Assembly: GCA_020073015.1 (NCBI GenBank)
Contig: JAIQFZ010000002.1
Span: forward strand, 1-64,000
Direction: 5' to 3'
Length of the DNA: 64,000 bases
Source of the DNA: Terriglobia bacterium
GTDB taxonomy: Bacteria; Acidobacteriota; Terriglobia; Terriglobales; Acidobacteriaceae
The notes beneath the pieces are model-generated. The model was given only the letters and a program-made list of their open reading frames with translations. It was not told the DNA's origin and searched no databases. Positions 23,191 through 32,178 of this stretch are shown here, in pieces. Position numbers and translations under genes: made by a program. Positions within the stretch are counted from its first letter, which is position 1. Each line of letters opens with the position of its first letter.

Positions 23191-24465
23191 CTAGCTTTCC
23201 GTCTCTACTGCAAACTGAGAAGGCAGGAGCGGTTTTTTCTCCCAATGATGTTCGAAGACCGGATGGTGCAAACCGTGACGGCGAATCAGGAAAACGACGA
23301 GTGCAAAGCATGCACCCCCGATCAACTGCGAAACGATGGGGATGTGTAAGGCATTGATGAGGCCGTAGCGGTCAGCGGCCCACCCAATGATCAGAGGCGC
23401 CAAAGCCATGGCGAACAGATTGACAAAGAGGTAATACAGGCCGAGAGCGGTCGCGTGACCACTAGGCGGCACAAGATCATGGATGGTGGCCGTCAGCGGG
23501 CCGTGGTACCAGCTCATGAAAAATGAGCCCAGGCCAAAGAACACAAGGACGAGCAGCTTGCCGGTGGAATGCAGCGCGACGTAGATCGTCGGCGCGCCCA
23601 GAAGAAAGCCGACAGGGATAATCAGGGCCCGTGCCCAAGTCCATCGGCGAGCGATCCGATCGGACAAGTACGCGCCGACCGCGATGCCGAGCGCGCCACC
23701 CAGAACCACCGTGAGGCCCAATGCCATTCCAGCCTCCCTTGCAGTGAAGCCCTTCTGTTCCTGGATTAGATCCGGCCCCCATGCGACGTAGGCATATCCG
23801 GCGAAACTGGCGAACCAGCCGGCCAGCAACACTGCCAGGTACGCAGGCACCCGCAGCAGGTCCCGCAAGCGCATCCGTTCCTCAGACTGCTCGCGGGGCG
23901 ACTCCGGGAGTCGCATAGCGCTGAGTCCCAACAGCAAACCCGGAATCCCCACCAGGAAGAAAGCCGAACGCCACCCAAAAGATTGGGCCATGATACCACC
24001 AAGCGCAATCCCGGTGGCGCCGCCCGCGAACATTCCGACGTCGCAGGAACCTTGGATGCGTGCCCGGATGTCCTTCGGGAACACGGCGCTAAGAACCGCA
24101 GTGCCAGCCGGTGCATAGGCGGCCTCACCGACTCCAACCATGGCTCGGGCAGTCAGTAGAGTGCGGAACGAACCGGCCAGACCGCTCAGAAATGTGGCCG
24201 CGCTCCAGAACAAGACTCCCGCGCCGATCACCGAGCGCCGTGAAAAACGGTCCGCCAGCATTCCCAGGGGGAACGTGCTCAGGGAGAGCACGACCGTAAA
24301 AGCCGCAGCCAGATAGCCAAGTTGCTCGTAACTCAAGGCAAAATCATGCCGGATGGCAGGGAACAGGGAGAAAATGACCTGGCGGTCCACATAATTGACG
24401 AAGTTGACCAACATCAGGATGATCAGCACCCGCCACTGCTTCCGGCTGAAGTCGGGGAATTGCAT
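23191..24465 (-). CDS. MFS transporter, Spinster-like
   Basis: A 424-residue major facilitator with about 12 membrane segments. The N-terminal motif NYVDRQ after the first helix, the loop motif GMLADRFSRRSV and PESPREQSEE in the central loop fit the Spinster/Spns or related hexuronate-type MFS groups. I start at ATG 24465 (MQFPDFSRKQW) rather than 24552 because the earlier 29 residues are polar and unlike the family. The substrate is not predictable. It sits 48 bases after the end of the reductase upstream region, in the same orientation, but a regulatory link to it is not shown. Confidence 0.85.
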   Translation of the reverse strand: MQFPDFSRKQWRVLIILMLVNFVNYVDRQVIFSLFPAIRHDFALSYEQLGYLAAAFTVVLSLSTFPLGMLADRFSRRSVIGAGVLFWSAATFLSGLAGSFRTLLTARAMVGVGEAAYAPAGTAVLSAVFPKDIRARIQGSCDVGMFAGGATGIALGGIMAQSFGWRSAFFLVGIPGLLLGLSAMRLPESPREQSEERMRLRDLLRVPAYLAVLLAGWFASFAGYAYVAWGPDLIQEQKGFTAREAGMALGLTVVLGGALGIAVGAYLSDRIARRWTWARALIIPVGFLLGAPTIYVALHSTGKLLVLVFFGLGSFFMSWYHGPLTATIHDLVPPSGHATALGLYYLFVNLFAMALAPLIIGWAADRYGLINALHIPIVSQLIGGACFALVVFLIRRHGLHHPVFEHHWEKKPLLPSQFAVETES

Positions 24466-24640
24466 GGGAGCTATATGAGGATCCCGGCAATGCCGGTCGC
24501 CACCCTCCGGAATCAGGTCATATCGGAGTTTTCGGATACTGCCAAGCGACAACGTGTGACACGTTCGCGAGGAAACGTAATGTCGTACTTTGTCGTTGTA
24601 GAATGACTTTGAACTCCTGCCCGAAGAAGTAGCGTTGGGT

Positions 24641-26395
24641 CTACCTGGGTAAATTTGTCGGAACTTTCAATCCGAGCCGTTCGATCAGTCGAGGGAAGCG
24701 CGGGTCGTGCCGTAGAGGGTCTGCCAGGGGTTCCGTGGGGAGGTAGACCAGATACTCACAATGCTCCTCGTAGGCCCGGTCCAGCCATTCGAAAGCCTTG
24801 TCTTTGTCTCCCAGTCCCACATACACCAGAGCGATGTAGACGGCCGGGACGTACCTCTTCGTGCGCATCTGCTCGAGGTGGGCGACGGTGGAACGTGCTA
24901 GTGCAGGCTTTCCCGATACCGCATGAACATGCGCTGCCAGCGCCAGAAGACCAGGATCATCCGGAGCTACCGCCAGGATTGTCTGGTACGCGGCAAGTGC
25001 CTCCGCAAACATGCCCTTCTGCTCGTATGCCCGCCCCAGATTGATCAGGCCAACCGGCCAGCTGCGGTCGTGCACGAGGGATAGCTTGTTATAAGTAATG
25101 GTGTTGTCGAACTGTCTGGCCTGGTAGTACGCTTCCCCCAGCGCAGAATCCATCAGGGGCGAATCGGGCTCCAGTTGCTGGGCTGTCTTTCTCTCCTCAA
25201 TCGCGTCGTCCAACCTGCCCATGGCCGTAAGGTAGTAACCATAGTATTGGTGCGCGGTTGCAGAATTGGGACGCAAGAGCATCGCTCGTCGAAACTCCCT
25301 CTCCGCTTCGGAATAGTCCCGATCGTAAACCAGTTCGGCATAGCCCAGAGAGATGTGGGCCTCGGCCAGGGAATCGTCGAGCTGAATCGCTTTTTGAGCA
25401 GCTGCCTTCGCTTGCGGGAAGGCCTGTTTGGGCGGCAAGCCGGTGTAGGGCGCCGACCCCAATAGCGAATAACTGTCCGCCAACCCGGCGTAGGCCGGAG
25501 CAAATTGGGGATCGGTGCTGATTGCCCGCTGGAAAAAACCAATCGCGTCGTGCAAGTTTTCGGCGGAACGCTTGCTCCAAAGAGCTCGTCCCATCAAGTA
25601 CGCCTCGTAAGTGTCCTGGGCGGGAGGATGCGACGCGTGACTGCTAAGCGACAAAGCCCGCAGCACTTCGTCGACGATCCCGTTAGCGATTTCGATCTCT
25701 TTGGGAATGAGGTCTCCGCGCTCGAATTCCCAGCTATTCCCCCACACGACATGGGTTTGCGGCTTGGAAGCAACCAACCTCGCAGTAATCGCGACGCGAT
25801 TGCCTTCCGTCCGCACGCTACCCGCCAGGTTGTAGTCTGCCGAGCGGTCTTCGATAACTGAAACTGATCCGGGATTAAGATGGCCGAGCCGGCTGATCAA
25901 CTCATCGGTGAGTCCGCGCGCGATTCGCGAGCCGTCGGCGTCGCCTTTCGAGGTATCGAACGGCAGTACCCCGAGCGTCGGGCTAAGTTTGACTTTCGGC
26001 CGGAAGTAATAAGCGCCGGCCGCTGCGAGCAGCAGAGCGAACACCAGGGCAAACCGCAAGGCCCAAGTCCTCGGCCTTGGAAGTGAGGCTTCCTCGGTTG
26101 CCGTCCCGCGCGGGCCGGTGTCAGCTTTTGCTGGCGGCTCAACCTCTGGCTCTAAGGTTAGATCTGTGTGGCGATTCCACCAAGCATCCAGTTCGCTCTT
26201 GTAAGCGTAGACTCGCCCCTGCTCCTCGGCTGGATCGGTGCGGAGACGTCGAACCGGGAGTCCTTTGTTCTTCTCCCAGCGTTGCACCGTACGTTCGGTC
26301 TTGCGAAGGTGGTCCGCGATCGCTTTCCAGCCCTCGAGGAGATCGTCCGCCCGAAGTTCGTCTGGCTCTGCCCACGGCCGCGGATTCCCCCCCAT
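24641..26395 (-). CDS. HTH, TM, TolB-like and TPR protein
   Basis: A 584-residue protein with an N-terminal excisionase/MerR-type HTH (LEGWKAIADHLRKTERTVQRWEK, about 21-43), a single membrane segment (ALRFALVFALLLAAAGAYYF, about 110-130), a TolB-N-like region (TLGVLPFDTSKGDADGSRIARGLTDELI, about 140-240) and at least six TPR units to the C-terminus. This layout is common in Acidobacteriota and resembles CadC-type membrane regulators in which the periplasmic part senses and the HTH faces the cytoplasm. DNA target and signal are unknown. It is monocistronic. Confidence 0.8.
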   Translation of the reverse strand: MGGNPRPWAEPDELRADDLLEGWKAIADHLRKTERTVQRWEKNKGLPVRRLRTDPAEEQGRVYAYKSELDAWWNRHTDLTLEPEVEPPAKADTGPRGTATEEASLPRPRTWALRFALVFALLLAAAGAYYFRPKVKLSPTLGVLPFDTSKGDADGSRIARGLTDELISRLGHLNPGSVSVIEDRSADYNLAGSVRTEGNRVAITARLVASKPQTHVVWGNSWEFERGDLIPKEIEIANGIVDEVLRALSLSSHASHPPAQDTYEAYLMGRALWSKRSAENLHDAIGFFQRAISTDPQFAPAYAGLADSYSLLGSAPYTGLPPKQAFPQAKAAAQKAIQLDDSLAEAHISLGYAELVYDRDYSEAEREFRRAMLLRPNSATAHQYYGYYLTAMGRLDDAIEERKTAQQLEPDSPLMDSALGEAYYQARQFDNTITYNKLSLVHDRSWPVGLINLGRAYEQKGMFAEALAAYQTILAVAPDDPGLLALAAHVHAVSGKPALARSTVAHLEQMRTKRYVPAVYIALVYVGLGDKDKAFEWLDRAYEEHCEYLVYLPTEPLADPLRHDPRFPRLIERLGLKVPTNLPR

Positions 26396-26735
26396 TTATT
26401 CGGACCCCCACGCAAAAAATGACGCCGAAAGTGTACGCTGGGCAGTCTTGTAACACAAATCTTTGCTGGACTTGGCCTGACCTCGCATCAGCTGAACCAT
26501 CACGCGAGTTCTTTTAGTCTACGTGTTCTCCCTCTTTGATGAAACCGAGTTCTGGTGGAGGCAGCTTGTCGTCGGGACGGGCCCAGAGACGTAAAGAGTT
26601 GGCAGCAGGACCAGGCTGACGACCAGGAAAATGGGCCGGATTTCTAAAGGATAGACTCAGACGGGTTGTTACTTGCGTTGTTGGACCCGCAAAAAGATGG
26701 TTTGGCGGATCGCTCCCGGAATGGGACAATAGGCC
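26396..26735. other. Gene-free stretch between divergent genes
   Basis: About 340 bases between the HTH/TPR gene and the FKBP gene, which are transcribed away from each other; promoters for both should lie here. I see no gene with a ribosome site. On the minus strand a short frame at about 26514-26640 reads plausibly (LPPPELGFIKEG), so it might be the vestige of a gene end, but it has no start and no length. Confidence 0.4.
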
Positions 26736-27638
26736 ATGCAAAGATCTCTCACCGCGGCGGTAAACCTATTGGCGGCCGGGATGATGCTGGTTGGCAGTGG
26801 GTATGCCCACGCACAGCAAACTCCGGCGGCGAAAACCAAAACGGCTCCAGCAGCCACCACTCCGAAAGCTCCGGCGAAGAAGGCACCCGGGGCGGCGGCA
26901 GCGAAGAGCGCTGCTCCCGCAGTTCTCAAGACGCGCGAAGAAAAGTTCAGCTATGCCCTTGGAATGAGTTACGGTACCGGGCTCGGGACAAACCTGAAGA
27001 AACAGTCCGTAGAAATAGACCCGAAGCTCGTGATTCAGGGATTCAAGGATGGATTGACTGGCGCCAAGGCCCAACTCACCGAACAGGAAGCGCAAGCGGT
27101 GATGCAGGAAGTTGGCACCGAGGTCCGCAAGGCGCAACAGGAGAAAGCGCAAAAAGCTGGTCAGGCCAACAAGACCGAAGGCGCAGCCTTTCTGGCCGCC
27201 AACAAAGCAAAGGAAGGCGTAGTTACACTGCCCAGCGGTTTGCAATACAAGATTCTGACCGAGGGTACCGGACCGAAACCGGCAGCGACCGACACGGTTG
27301 TCTGTAACTATCGGGGCACGCTGATCAGCGGTACCGAGTTTGACAGCTCCTACAAACGCGGCCAGCCGGCAACCTTTCCCGTCAGTGGGGTGATCAAGGG
27401 CTGGACGGAAGCGCTCCAGTTGATGCCGGTGGGATCGAAGTGGCAGCTCTTCATTCCCTCCAACCTCGCGTACGGCGAACGCGGTGCAGGGGCTGACATC
27501 GGACCGGACGCCACGCTCATTTTTGAGGTGGAGTTATTGTCGATCCAAGAGAAAGCCAAGGAACCAGCCAAGGAACCGGCTAAGGAACCAGCGAAGGATC
27601 CCGCCAAGGATCCCGCCAAGGATCAGGAAAAGAAGTAA
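26736..27638 (+). CDS. Exported FKBP-type peptidyl-prolyl isomerase
   Basis: A 300-residue protein. It has a signal peptide (about 1-28, ending AHAQQ), an Ala/Pro/Lys-rich linker, an FKBP N-terminal dimerisation domain (EEKFSYALGMSYGTGLGTNLK, about 69-155), and an FKBP catalytic domain (about 175-270) with YKILTEGTGPKP, VVCNYRGTLISGTEFDSSY, VIKGWTEALQLMPVG and the closing LIFEVELL. The tail is a simple repeat of four residues (EPAK/DPAK). It is a Mip/FklB-like periplasmic folding catalyst for prolyl bonds. A strong terminator follows. Confidence 0.9.
   Translation: MQRSLTAAVNLLAAGMMLVGSGYAHAQQTPAAKTKTAPAATTPKAPAKKAPGAAAAKSAAPAVLKTREEKFSYALGMSYGTGLGTNLKKQSVEIDPKLVIQGFKDGLTGAKAQLTEQEAQAVMQEVGTEVRKAQQEKAQKAGQANKTEGAAFLAANKAKEGVVTLPSGLQYKILTEGTGPKPAATDTVVCNYRGTLISGTEFDSSYKRGQPATFPVSGVIKGWTEALQLMPVGSKWQLFIPSNLAYGERGAGADIGPDATLIFEVELLSIQEKAKEPAKEPAKEPAKDPAKDPAKDQEKK
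27558..27617 (+). repeat. 12-bp coding repeat in the FKBP tail
   Basis: Five units of 12 bases encode KEPA, KEPA, KEPA, KDPA and KDPA (boundaries by frame), followed by a partial KDQ. The units differ by third-base changes and a GAA to GAT switch, so the repeat is slightly aged. It gives a charged, flexible C-terminal tail whose length may vary between strains. Confidence 0.7.
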
Positions 27639-27667
27639 CGGCGCAGTCGTGCGCAACCGCAACCCTC

Positions 27668-27710
27668 AAAATCCCCGCTTTCTCTCGTAAGAAGAGAAAG
27701 GCGGGGATTT
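27668..27710 (+). terminator. Strong intrinsic terminator-like hairpin after the FKBP gene
   Basis: AAATCCCCGC at 27668-27677 pairs with GCGGGGATTT at 27701-27710, and inside it TTTCTC pairs with GAGAAA; one G is bulged. The loop is about eight bases. The tail is TTTCTTCT. It lies 30 bases after the FKBP stop and in front of the glycosyltransferase gene. The near symmetry allows action on both strands. Confidence 0.75.
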
Positions 27711-27764
27711 CTTCTATCAGAGGTGATCGATCAGTCCCCGCGATATACTTCCGCCTGCATCCCG

Positions 27765-28823
27765 ATGACAAACATTCTGTACGGAGTGAACGGTGAAGGC
27801 GCGGGCCACTCGACCCGCGCCAAGGAAGTGATTTCTCATCTTCAGGAACGCGGAAACGCCATCCACGTAGTGTCCTTCGACCGCGGACTGGCCAACCTCC
27901 GCAAGGATTTTGAAGTCACGGAGATCTTCGGATGGCGGCTCGCCTATGTGAATAATCAGGTGCGTTATCGGCGCACCGTTGCCCGGAATCTGCTGACGGC
28001 GCGCCGGACCGCGGCCAGCGTCTCGCGGCTGAAGACACTGATCGATGAGAGAAGGATCGATCTCGTGGTCACGGATTTTGAGCCGCTTTCCTGTCATGCT
28101 GGCCAGCGCAAGCGTCTGCCCGTGATCTCGATCGATAATCAGCACTGCCTGACGAACGCCGATGTTTCGTATCCCAGGCAGTACCGGCGCGATGCATCCG
28201 CTGCGAAGATCGTGACCCGGCTGATGGTTCCGCGCGCGAATGCATATCTGGTGACGTCGTTCTTTGCCGCCCAAGTTACGCGACCGAATACGTTTCTGTT
28301 TCCGCCGATCCTGCGCGACTGCATTCTGCAGGCAAAGCCTCGGGTCGGAGAACACGTCCTGGTGTATGTGACTTCGCCCGCGCCGGTTTTGGAGAAGCTT
28401 CTGGCTTCCGTGCGCTGCTCCTTTGTTGCGTATGGATTCGGGCGCGAAGGGCAGGCAGGGAACATCGTGTACAAGAAGCCGAGTCTCGATGGATTTCTTG
28501 CCGACCTGATTGCGGCGAAAGCAGTCATCGCGAACGCGGGCTTCTCGCTGGTGACGGAAGCGCTGCATCTCGGCAAGCCCTATCTTGCGGTTCCCGTGGC
28601 GCACCAGTTTGAGCAGATCTTCAACGCCTACTGGCTGGAGAAGGCCGGCTACGGCGCTTACTGGGAAGGGCTCAACAAGGAACGGGTGGAATCGTTTCTC
28701 TTCAACCTGCCGCATTTCCGTGAAAAATTGGCCAGCTATCCCCGGCAAGGGAATGACGCGCTTTTCGCCAAACTCGACGCTCTGATCGCAGAGCTTACGA
28801 ATTCAACGCGAGGGCGAAATTGA
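27765..28823 (+). CDS. Glycosyltransferase of the MJ1255/VC2487 (UDP-glycosyltransferase) type
   Basis: A 352-residue GT-B protein. It begins at ATG 27765 (MTNILYGVNGEGAGHSTRA), where the N-terminal GGxGHS-like loop sits in the first Rossmann half; an upstream frame adds only 14 improbable residues. The C-terminal half contains the nucleotide-sugar segment AVIANAGFSLVTEALHLGKPYLAVPVAHQFEQIFNAYWLE by position about 262-300, as in MurG/UGT enzymes. Sugar donor and acceptor are not known. The start codon of the next gene overlaps its stop (TTGA), so it is coupled with a PAP2 phosphatase, which suggests lipid-linked glycan or glycolipid work. Confidence 0.8.
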   Translation: MTNILYGVNGEGAGHSTRAKEVISHLQERGNAIHVVSFDRGLANLRKDFEVTEIFGWRLAYVNNQVRYRRTVARNLLTARRTAASVSRLKTLIDERRIDLVVTDFEPLSCHAGQRKRLPVISIDNQHCLTNADVSYPRQYRRDASAAKIVTRLMVPRANAYLVTSFFAAQVTRPNTFLFPPILRDCILQAKPRVGEHVLVYVTSPAPVLEKLLASVRCSFVAYGFGREGQAGNIVYKKPSLDGFLADLIAAKAVIANAGFSLVTEALHLGKPYLAVPVAHQFEQIFNAYWLEKAGYGAYWEGLNKERVESFLFNLPHFREKLASYPRQGNDALFAKLDALIAELTNSTRGRN

Positions 28824-29512
28824 CCACGCCCGACGATCATCCCCTGCCCGGACCCGAGAACGCTCCGGAGGCCGCGGTCTTGGTTGAAGGGCCTCTGGTC
28901 AGCCTGGTCATGGCGGTGTTGGCCATCTTTCTTTTTGCATGGCTGGCCGAGAATGTCGTTGAGCAACACACCGCCAACTTCGATTCCTCGGTGCGGGCTG
29001 CCGTTCACTCTTTCGCCTTTCCTGTCCTCACTCGGCTCATGTTTGCGATTTCATTCATGGGATCGGGTGGGTTGATTGCCGCCGCCCTCGTTGCGTTTGC
29101 TCTCTTTCGGTATTTTCAGTGGCGTCGCGCTGCCATCTGGCTGGTGGTAACTTTGGCGGGCGCTTTGGTGCTCGACCTTATCTTGAAGTTTGCATTTCAT
29201 CGCCCGCGGCCAATTCCTTTCTTTGGCCCGATTCCACGCACTTACAGCTTTCCGAGCGGGCACTCTCTGTTTTCTTTTTGTTTCTATGGTGTGCTGGCCG
29301 GGTTGCTGGCGGGACGGGTGCGGTCCATGCCTGCGCGGGTCTTGATCTGGCTGGTCGCCGCTTTGCTGGTGCTGGCTATCGGGCTGTCGCGGATTTATCT
29401 GGGCGTGCACTATCCGAGCGACGTCATCGCGGGATACCTGGCGGGGACCATCTGGGCCGCGAGCATGGTTGCGCTCGATCGCTGGCGGCGGCAGCGGAAG
29501 AACCGCTTGTAG
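28820..29512 (+). CDS. Membrane PAP2-family phosphatase
   Basis: A 230-residue protein with about six membrane segments and the three PAP2 motifs: KFAFHRPRP (K-x6-RP), SFPSGHS (PSGH) and SRIYLGVHYPSD (SRx5Hx3D). These enzymes cleave phosphate from lipid phosphates or undecaprenyl diphosphate on the outer face of the inner membrane. The start is a TTG at 28820 overlapping the glycosyltransferase stop. The partner gene suggests a substrate that is a lipid-linked intermediate; that is inference. Confidence 0.9.
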   Translation: MTTPDDHPLPGPENAPEAAVLVEGPLVSLVMAVLAIFLFAWLAENVVEQHTANFDSSVRAAVHSFAFPVLTRLMFAISFMGSGGLIAAALVAFALFRYFQWRRAAIWLVVTLAGALVLDLILKFAFHRPRPIPFFGPIPRTYSFPSGHSLFSFCFYGVLAGLLAGRVRSMPARVLIWLVAALLVLAIGLSRIYLGVHYPSDVIAGYLAGTIWAASMVALDRWRRQRKNRL

Positions 29513-29538
29513 TCCCCGAATTGGAGTGAACCTACTCC

Positions 29539-29571
29539 ACCCTACAGAAGAGGGGGAGACAAAGGTAGGGT
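29539..29571. terminator. Weak hairpin between convergent genes
   Basis: ACCCTAC (29539-29545) pairs with GTAGGGT (29565-29571) around a purine-rich loop; GGAGT/ACTCC form another small stem just before. The PAP2 gene and the permease gene converge here, so a two-way terminator is plausible. The stem is short and the loop long, so confidence is low. Confidence 0.3.
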
Positions 29572-29593
29572 TTCTGTCCGGATAGGAATCGTC

Positions 29594-30835
29594 TCACTCG
29601 TAGCGCAGCGCTTCGATGGGGTCGAGGCGGGAGGCTCGGATGGCGGGGACCATGCCGCTGACGAGGCCGACGGCGATCAGGATCAGGACGGCGACGAACA
29701 GCGTGCCGGGGTTGATCATGAGGCGGATGTCGCCGGCTTCCGCGTGTTTGGCCATGGCGCTGTAGAGGGTGAGGCGGCCGACGGAGAACGAAACTGCGTA
29801 GGCGAGGATGATCCCGCAGAGTCCGCCGAGAAATGTGATGGTGAGAGCCTCGGCGAGGAATTGGAAGAAGATGTGACGGCGGCGGGCTCCGAGCGCTTTT
29901 TCTACGCCGATCTCGCGCGTGCGCTGGGTGACGGAGACGAGCATGATGTTCATCAGGCCTACGCCTCCGATGCCGAGCGTGAGGGTGCCGATGAAGCCGA
30001 GCAGGATCTTGAGGCCCAGCGTGATGACCTCAAACTGGTGGAGTTGCACCATGAGGTTGAACACCAGCAACGCTCGGCGGTCGGCGGGATTGAACTTGTG
30101 CTGCTCCGCCAGTACGTTGCGGACGGACTGCTCGATCCGTTCGTAGTCGTTGGTCTCATAGTTGAACCAGACGGTGTCGAGATAGTGGGTGTCTTTAAGG
30201 TCGCTCATGGTGGTGAAGGGGATGTAGATCACGCGGTTGATGTTGTCGTCCCCGGCCTGCATCTTGGCACTTAGAATTCCTACGACCTCGAAGCTGAGAC
30301 CGTCGATGCGAATACGCTCGCCCAGGGCATTGCGTCCGGAGAATAGTTTTTCTTTCGTCTCAGAACCAATCACCGCGACGCGGGCGCGCTGCATCTGGTC
30401 TTCAGCGTTGAAGAATCGTCCCTTGTCGAGCGTGAGGGCCCGGATGGCAAACGTGTTGGGATACTCGCCGTTGACGCCCATGGGGAAGGAACGGTTGTCG
30501 TACTGGAGCGTCGCTTGCTTGTGGCAACTCGGAGTGAGGTGGCCGATCTGGGGAATGTTGGTGGTGAGCCTCTCGACGTCGTCGAGCGTGATGCGGAGGG
30601 GAACGCCGGCTTTCTGGCCGCCCGCCTGCATGGAGGAGGTTCCGGGAACGACGATGATGAGCTTGGTGCCGAAATTTTTGAAGATGTTGGCGATGGCTCG
30701 GCCGAAGCCGTCTCCGTAGGCGAGCAGCATAACTACCGTCGCAATGCCCCAGGCCATGCCCAGCATGGTGAGGGTGGTGCGGCGCCGGTTGTGGCGCATC
30801 GCGGTGTAGGCTTCCTGGAGCAAGTCGCGCATCAT
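29594..30835 (-). CDS. MacB/FtsX-type ABC transporter permease
   Basis: A 413-residue protein with four membrane segments: one near the N-terminus (RTTLTMLGMAWGIATVVMLLAYG) and three in the last 150 residues. The large periplasmic MacB_PCD-like domain lies between them. The FtsX segment carries QRTREIGVEKALGARRRHIFFQFLAEA. It follows a second permease gene by four bases (stop at 30840, start at 30835). Such pairs usually form an exporter with an ATPase and often an MFP; neither is in the window. Confidence 0.9.
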   Translation of the reverse strand: MMRDLLQEAYTAMRHNRRRTTLTMLGMAWGIATVVMLLAYGDGFGRAIANIFKNFGTKLIIVVPGTSSMQAGGQKAGVPLRITLDDVERLTTNIPQIGHLTPSCHKQATLQYDNRSFPMGVNGEYPNTFAIRALTLDKGRFFNAEDQMQRARVAVIGSETKEKLFSGRNALGERIRIDGLSFEVVGILSAKMQAGDDNINRVIYIPFTTMSDLKDTHYLDTVWFNYETNDYERIEQSVRNVLAEQHKFNPADRRALLVFNLMVQLHQFEVITLGLKILLGFIGTLTLGIGGVGLMNIMLVSVTQRTREIGVEKALGARRRHIFFQFLAEALTITFLGGLCGIILAYAVSFSVGRLTLYSAMAKHAEAGDIRLMINPGTLFVAVLILIAVGLVSGMVPAIRASRLDPIEALRYE

Positions 30836-30839
30836 GGCG

Positions 30840-32087
30840 TCACTCCTGCCTCAAGGCTTCGACGGGTTCGAGTCTTGCCGCCTTGCGCGCAGGATAGAGA
30901 CCCGCTGCGACCCCTGCGAGGGTGAGGCTGACGATGGCGAGGATGGCGGTTTTCGGAACCAAACGCGGGGGATCAAAGCCCTCCGGCCCATTGACATTGC
31001 CGAGCAGAGCCATCAGACCGCCGGCGAAGGCGATTCCGATCAGGCCGCTGACCAGGGTCAGCAGAACACCCTCAATAAAAAACTGCAGCAGAATGCTGCG
31101 GCTGGTTGCACCCAGAGCCTTGCGGAGTCCGATCTCCCGGGTACGCTCGGTGACTGCGACCAGCATGATGTTGATGACACCGATCGCGCCCAAGGCGAGG
31201 GTGACTAGTCCTACGGTGCCCAGAAATTCGTTCATGGCATCGAAAATGGTACCCATCATTTCGGCTTGTTTGACCGTGTCCCAGCCTTCAAACGCGTCCT
31301 CGTCGTGATAATCAAAACCGTGGTTGCGGGCGACGATGCGGCGGACCTCATCCTGGGCCAGGACGTGCTCGGCCGCGACCCGAGGTTGATAGTTAATCAT
31401 GGAAATTGCGTCATACGCCTCTTCGCCCTTGAGAGGGAAATAAGTATTCATCACCTGGAAGGGGATGTAGGAGCGCATGTTGGTGGAGTTGTCGTCGCCC
31501 CGGCCGACGCGCTTCAAAGTGCCGACGACTTCAAAGCGATGTCCATTGAGCAGAATGGCGGAGCCGACGGCGGGGCGGCCGGGGAACAGGTTGTGGGCCA
31601 TCTCGTCGCCGAGGACGACTACGTTGCGCTTCTGAATTTCGTCGAGGTCGTTGAGCCAGCGTCCCTGCTTGACCGGCAGGAAGCGGATTCCGCTGAACTG
31701 GGGCTCGGCTCCGGTGATCTGTCCACTGGCGCTGGCAAACTCGCTGACGGCGCGCACGTCCATGCTGGTCAAAACGGGCGTGGCCGTCAGCACATGGGGA
31801 GCCTCCTTGCGAATGTCGAGATAGTCGCGGTAGGTGAGGCGGTAGGTTCGGGCGGAGTTCATGCTGCCGGCGACCACGGGCGCGCGGCCGGGGAAGATCA
31901 TCATGATGTTCTCGCCGTACTCGGAGAGACCGCGCTTGTTGCCGGAGCGGAAACCTTCTCCCAAGCCGACCAGCAGAAGCAGGGAACCGACGCCCCAGGC
32001 GATCCCAAACATGGTCAGGAAGGAGCGGAGCTTGTGCGCCCAGAGGGTGCGGAAGATCTGCCCGAAGACGTCGATCATGATTCGCAT
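30840..32087 (-). CDS. MacB/FtsX-type ABC transporter permease
   Basis: A 415-residue permease with the same layout as its downstream neighbour: N-terminal helix (FLTMFGIAWGVGSLLLLVGLG), a periplasmic MacB_PCD domain with SGIRFLPVKQGRWL, and three C-terminal helices with TERTREIGLRKALGATSRSILLQFFIEG. Alternative start ATG 32078 is possible. The two permeases are paralogous but clearly divergent, so they may form a heterodimer. No ATP-binding subunit is coded next to them. Confidence 0.9.
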   Translation of the reverse strand: MRIMIDVFGQIFRTLWAHKLRSFLTMFGIAWGVGSLLLLVGLGEGFRSGNKRGLSEYGENIMMIFPGRAPVVAGSMNSARTYRLTYRDYLDIRKEAPHVLTATPVLTSMDVRAVSEFASASGQITGAEPQFSGIRFLPVKQGRWLNDLDEIQKRNVVVLGDEMAHNLFPGRPAVGSAILLNGHRFEVVGTLKRVGRGDDNSTNMRSYIPFQVMNTYFPLKGEEAYDAISMINYQPRVAAEHVLAQDEVRRIVARNHGFDYHDEDAFEGWDTVKQAEMMGTIFDAMNEFLGTVGLVTLALGAIGVINIMLVAVTERTREIGLRKALGATSRSILLQFFIEGVLLTLVSGLIGIAFAGGLMALLGNVNGPEGFDPPRLVPKTAILAIVSLTLAGVAAGLYPARKAARLEPVEALRQE

Positions 32088-32178
32088 AAGGGCAGCAACT
32101 CCCTGTCTATTGATTCTACTAAAGGAGAGCGCGGACCCATGTGAGCTGCGGCAACCCGGAGAATCTGCGCCAGACAGT

